The position numbers were made by a program, and so were the translations under genes. From NCBI RefSeq assembly GCF_036227605.1, contig NZ_CP109487.1:3360001-3424000 (forward strand): a DNA stretch of 64,000 nucleotides, written 5' to 3'. Every line of letters begins with the position of its first letter. Position 1 is the first letter of the stretch. Below the pieces are notes generated by a model, which was given only the letters and a program-made list of their open reading frames with translations, had not been told where the DNA came from and searched no databases. The DNA comes from Streptomyces sp. NBC_01439. GTDB lineage: Bacteria; Actinomycetota; Actinomycetes; Streptomycetales; Streptomycetaceae. Positions 61,580-64,000 of this stretch are shown one piece after another.

Positions 61580-62428
61580 TCAGTGCTTGTAGAAGCCCTG
61601 GCCGCTCTTGCGCCCAAAGTCCCCCGCGTCCACCATCCGGCGCATGAGCTCCGGCGGGGCGAACTTCTCGTCCTGGGACTCGGTGTAGATGTTGCTGGTG
61701 GCGTGCAGCAGGATGTCGACGCCCGTGAGGTCGGCGGTGGCCAGCGGGCCCATGGCGTGACCGAAGCCGAGCTTGCAGGCGATGTCGATGTCCTCGGCGG
61801 AGGCCACGCCCGACTCGTACAGCTTTGCGGCCTCGACGACCAGCGCGGAGATCAGACGGGTCGTCACGAAGCCGGCGACGTCGCGGTTGACGACGATGCA
61901 GGTCTTGCCGACGGACTCGGCGAACGCGCGGGTGGCGGCGAGGGTTTCGTCGCTCGTCTTGTAGCCGCGCACGAGCTCGCACAGCTGCATCATCGGAACG
62001 GGCGAGAAGAAGTGGGCGCCGACGACCCGCTCCGGACGCTCCGTCACGGCCGCGATCTTCGTGATCGGGATGGCGGAGGTGTTGGAGGCGAGGATCGCGT
62101 CCTCGCGGACGATCTTGTCCAGGGCGCGGAAGATCTCGTGCTTGATCTCGATCTTCTCGAAGGCCGCCTCCACCACGATGTCGACGTCGGCGACCGCGTC
62201 GAGGTCCGTGGTGGTGGTGATGCGGGCGAGCGCCGCCTCGGCGTCCTCCGCCGTCAGCTTCCCCTTGGAGACGAACTTGTCGTAGGAGGCCTTGATTCCG
62301 TCCGTGCCACGGGTCAGCGCGGCTTCGGTGACGTCGCGGAGCACGACGTCCCAACCCGCCTGAGCGGAGACCTGCGCGATTCCGGAACCCATGAGTCCGG
62401 CACCGATGACGGCGAGCTTCCCAGCCAC
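61580..62428 (-). CDS. hbd: 3-hydroxybutyryl-CoA dehydrogenase
   Basis: 282 residues from a GTG at 62428 with GAGGGGTG upstream. NAD(P)-binding GAGLMGSGIAQVSAQAG at the N-terminus, the acyl-CoA dehydrogenase signature HFFSPVPMMQLCELV, and a helical dimer domain ending GQGFYKH. Oxidises 3-hydroxybutyryl-CoA to acetoacetyl-CoA, the substrate of the thiolase at 43813. Confidence 0.93.
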   Translation of the reverse strand: MAGKLAVIGAGLMGSGIAQVSAQAGWDVVLRDVTEAALTRGTDGIKASYDKFVSKGKLTAEDAEAALARITTTTDLDAVADVDIVVEAAFEKIEIKHEIFRALDKIVREDAILASNTSAIPITKIAAVTERPERVVGAHFFSPVPMMQLCELVRGYKTSDETLAATRAFAESVGKTCIVVNRDVAGFVTTRLISALVVEAAKLYESGVASAEDIDIACKLGFGHAMGPLATADLTGVDILLHATSNIYTESQDEKFAPPELMRRMVDAGDFGRKSGQGFYKH

Positions 62429-62584
62429 TACACACCCCTCGTTTCCCTACGGCACAGTCACGTAGTCACTCCGGCGGAGACTAGCGCCCGGGCGGTGCGG
62501 TGTGACCGTGAAGTAACACGCGTCACGTCTCAGATGACGGACATCACACCGGTACGGCCCAGCAGCCCTGCCCGGCCGTCCAGT

Positions 62585-63127
62585 TCACGCACCGTCGGCC
62601 CCGGGGCACTTCTCGGCCAGTGCGCGCAGTCGCCGCAGCTCCTTGCGCGCGGCCCCGAGATGCCCGATTTCGACGGCCATGGCGCCCCGGCCCGCGAGGT
62701 AGTGCGCGTCGGCCCCGGCCTGCGCGTCCGCGTGCGGGCAGGTATGGATCTCCCGTTGCAGGAAGCGGAGCCGCGCGAGGATGTCGCGGGCCGCGGGGAG
62801 GTACGCCCGCGCGGGCGCGTGCTCCGCGCGCAGCATGTCCTTGGCGTAGTCCCAGACACGCGCGTCGTGTTCGGCGGCGCCCGGTTCGCCCGGATGGTGC
62901 GGATGCTCCGCCCAGCGGGCGGCGTGCTCGCGCAGGTCGTCGACGCGGTCGAGGGCCTCCCCCAGCCGCCCGGCGGCCACGGCCGCGCGCCCGTCCCGGG
63001 CGCACTCGGCCGGTTCGGCGAGGTGGTGGTCCGGACCCGGTGCGTGCCGGGTCGCCAGGAAGCCCGCCAGGAGGTCGATCTGCTGGGCGGCCTCGGCCAG
63101 CCGCCAGGTGTAGTACGCGTCGGCCAC
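62585..63127 (-). CDS. Hypothetical all-helical protein
   Basis: 180 residues from a GTG at 63127 with GGGGGAG upstream. Begins MADAYYTWRLAEAAQQIDLL. All-alpha, rich in Ala/Arg/His, with pairs of helices (EALDRVDDLREHAARWAEHP). No cysteine pair, catalytic motif or membrane segment. Divergent from the adenosyltransferase gene with 106 bp between. No family recognised. Confidence 0.7.
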   Translation of the reverse strand: MADAYYTWRLAEAAQQIDLLAGFLATRHAPGPDHHLAEPAECARDGRAAVAAGRLGEALDRVDDLREHAARWAEHPHHPGEPGAAEHDARVWDYAKDMLRAEHAPARAYLPAARDILARLRFLQREIHTCPHADAQAGADAHYLAGRGAMAVEIGHLGAARKELRRLRALAEKCPGADGA

Positions 63128-63233
63128 GTGGCCGCTCCCCCGTTCCCGGGGCTCCCACGGCCCCCTCGGACCGTACGCGGACAGCGGCGACCTCGCCCGG
63201 ATTTTCCCCGGCGGGGCCGTCTACCCTGGCCGC

Positions 63234-63806
63234 ATGGTGAACCTCACGCGCATCTACACCCGTACCGGCGACCGGGGCACGACCGCTCTGGGCGACATGA
63301 GCCGTACCGCCAAGACCGACCTGCGGATCTCCGCGTACGCCGACGCCAACGAGGCCAACGCGGCCATCGGGACGGCGATCGCGCTCGGCGGGCTGTCGGC
63401 GGACGTGGTGAAGGTCCTGGTCCGCGTGCAGAACGACCTGTTCGACGTCGGAGCGGACCTGTGCACCCCGGTGGTCGAGAACCCGGAGTACCCGCCGCTG
63501 CGCGTGGAGCAGTTCTACGTGGACAAGCTGGAGGCGGACTGCGACCTCTTCCTGGAGCAGGTGGAGAAGCTGCGCAGCTTCATCCTCCCCGGCGGCACCC
63601 CCGGCGCGGCCCTGCTCCACCAGGCCTGCACCGTGGTCCGCCGCGCCGAGCGCTCGACCTGGGCGGCGCTGGAGGTGCACGGCGAGGTGATGAACCCGCT
63701 GACCGCCACCTACCTGAACCGGCTCTCCGACCTCCTGTTCATCCTGGCCCGGGTGGCCAACAAGGAGGTCGGGGACGTGTTGTGGGTGCCGGGCGGCGAG
63801 CGCTGA
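63234..63806 (+). CDS. Cob(I)yrinic acid a,c-diamide adenosyltransferase (PduO type)
   Basis: 190 residues (MVNLTRIYTRTGDRGTTALG). Transfers adenosyl from ATP to cob(I)alamin, making coenzyme B12 for mutases such as IcmA. The PduO motif TRTGDRGTT is at residues 9-17, SFILPGGTPGAALLHQA is in the middle, and the pair RRAER and NRLSDLLFILAR is near the end. The nearest B12-dependent gene in the window is icmA; meaB and the epimerase also belong to B12-linked metabolism. Confidence 0.94.
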   Translation: MVNLTRIYTRTGDRGTTALGDMSRTAKTDLRISAYADANEANAAIGTAIALGGLSADVVKVLVRVQNDLFDVGADLCTPVVENPEYPPLRVEQFYVDKLEADCDLFLEQVEKLRSFILPGGTPGAALLHQACTVVRRAERSTWAALEVHGEVMNPLTATYLNRLSDLLFILARVANKEVGDVLWVPGGER

Positions 63807-63817
63807 GCGGGGGTACC

Positions 63818-63850
63818 GCCGGTCGGTCCGGGCCCGCGGCCCGACCGGCG
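63818..63850. terminator. Hairpin between convergent genes
   Basis: CGCCGGTCGG with CCGACCGGCG, a 10-bp stem and GC-rich 13-base loop, 12 bases after the adenosyltransferase stop. Probably the shared terminator. Confidence 0.6.
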
Positions 63851-63859
63851 TGACACCGC

Positions 63860-64000
63860 CTAACCGTCGGTCCGGGCGAGCCTGCGTTCCTCGGCGGCGG
63901 CGTCCGGGACGGCCGGGGGCTTGCTCGGCCAGACCGTGTACGCCGCGGCGACCAGGGCGTGGATCCCGACCACCCGCAGGGCGGCGAACTGCCAGCCCTG
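63860..64000 (-). CDS. C-terminal fragment of a protein with a membrane-like segment
   Basis: A frame open from the window edge to a TAG at 63860 encodes the last 46 residues of a gene that starts beyond the window. A moderately hydrophobic stretch (QFAALRVVGIHALVAAAYTV) is followed by WPSKPP and a charged tail (AEERRLARTDG). This suits the end of a small membrane protein. Too little is visible to identify it. Confidence 0.55.
   Translation of the reverse strand, partial: QGWQFAALRVVGIHALVAAAYTVWPSKPPAVPDAAAEERRLARTDG

Noticed and set aside
1..64000. tRNA/rRNA genes
   Set aside because: No cloverleaf-like or rRNA sequence was recognised by eye; a covariance-model scan would be decisive.

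Overview
The window is about 71-73% G+C with strong third-position GC bias, frequent GTG starts and many 1-8 bp stop/start overlaps. From 4.3 kb onward, the gene order (glgE-treS-mak-glgB, pfkA/pta-ackA-pyk, icmA, meaB/thiolase/epimerase, scy-filP, nucS, hbd, PduO-type cobalamin adenosyltransferase) matches what I remember of the S. coelicolor SCO5380-SCO5443 core region. I therefore read this as chromosomal core sequence of a Streptomyces species; the species cannot be named from the sequence alone.

Left end (1-2516): an accessory-looking block of lower GC. Four genes on the minus strand overlap one another at their stops and starts: three small proteins (58, 71 and 53 aa) and a TnpB-like (IS605 OrfB) protein cut by the window edge. 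Upstream is an XRE/TPR regulator, and between them lie two copies of a 15-bp palindrome. This is the best candidate for an undescribed system. 2677-3546 is a helical-repeat protein of unknown function, followed by a 760-bp stretch without a gene.

4308-11990: GlgE-pathway operon for alpha-glucan from trehalose/maltose-1-phosphate (glgE, treS, mak, glgB). 12067-13885: a MerR regulator with thioredoxin, a perfect 20-bp MerR operator, a (GAGGC)8 repeat, and a double-HTH regulator. 13926-20028: central carbon genes pfkA, pta, ackA, pyk. 20131-22836: three co-directional envelope genes (DUF6230, DUF6114 and a large secreted repeat protein). 23466-25860: a thioredoxin-like TPR protein divergent from a TetR gene across a 23-bp inverted repeat, and a stand-alone EF-G domain IV protein.

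25908-28611: isobutyryl-CoA mutase large subunit (icmA) under a perfect 24-bp palindrome, a DUF3817 membrane protein and a MarR regulator. 28633-31043: MFS exporter divergent from a winged-helix regulator. 31224-36052: the cellulose-synthase-like locus cslZ/glxA/cslA, which makes a beta-glucan at hyphal tips. It appears to sit in a different place from S. coelicolor. 36248-38258: a TetR-SRPBCC-DUF4166 operon with two matching TetR operators.

38434-41381: a thiamine-binding-fold protein, a second DUF3817 protein and three tandem AIM24 paralogues. 41437-45576: MarR, a PepSY protein, meaB, thiolase and methylmalonyl-CoA epimerase. 45769-51393: the polarity and cytoskeletal coiled-coil proteins Scy (here 1496 aa) and FilP. 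51495-55378: two paralogous ABC export systems. 55381-63806: a zinc-ribbon protein, a flavin-dependent oxidoreductase, an SCO5389-family protein, nucS mismatch endonuclease, a large membrane-anchored P-loop ATPase, a STAS protein, hbd, an uncharacterised protein and the cobalamin adenosyltransferase. 63860-64000 is the end of a further minus-strand gene.

Functionally, icmA, meaB, epimerase, thiolase, hbd and the adenosyltransferase form a loose B12/acyl-CoA theme. glgE, csl and scy/filP concern carbon storage, the cell surface and tip growth.
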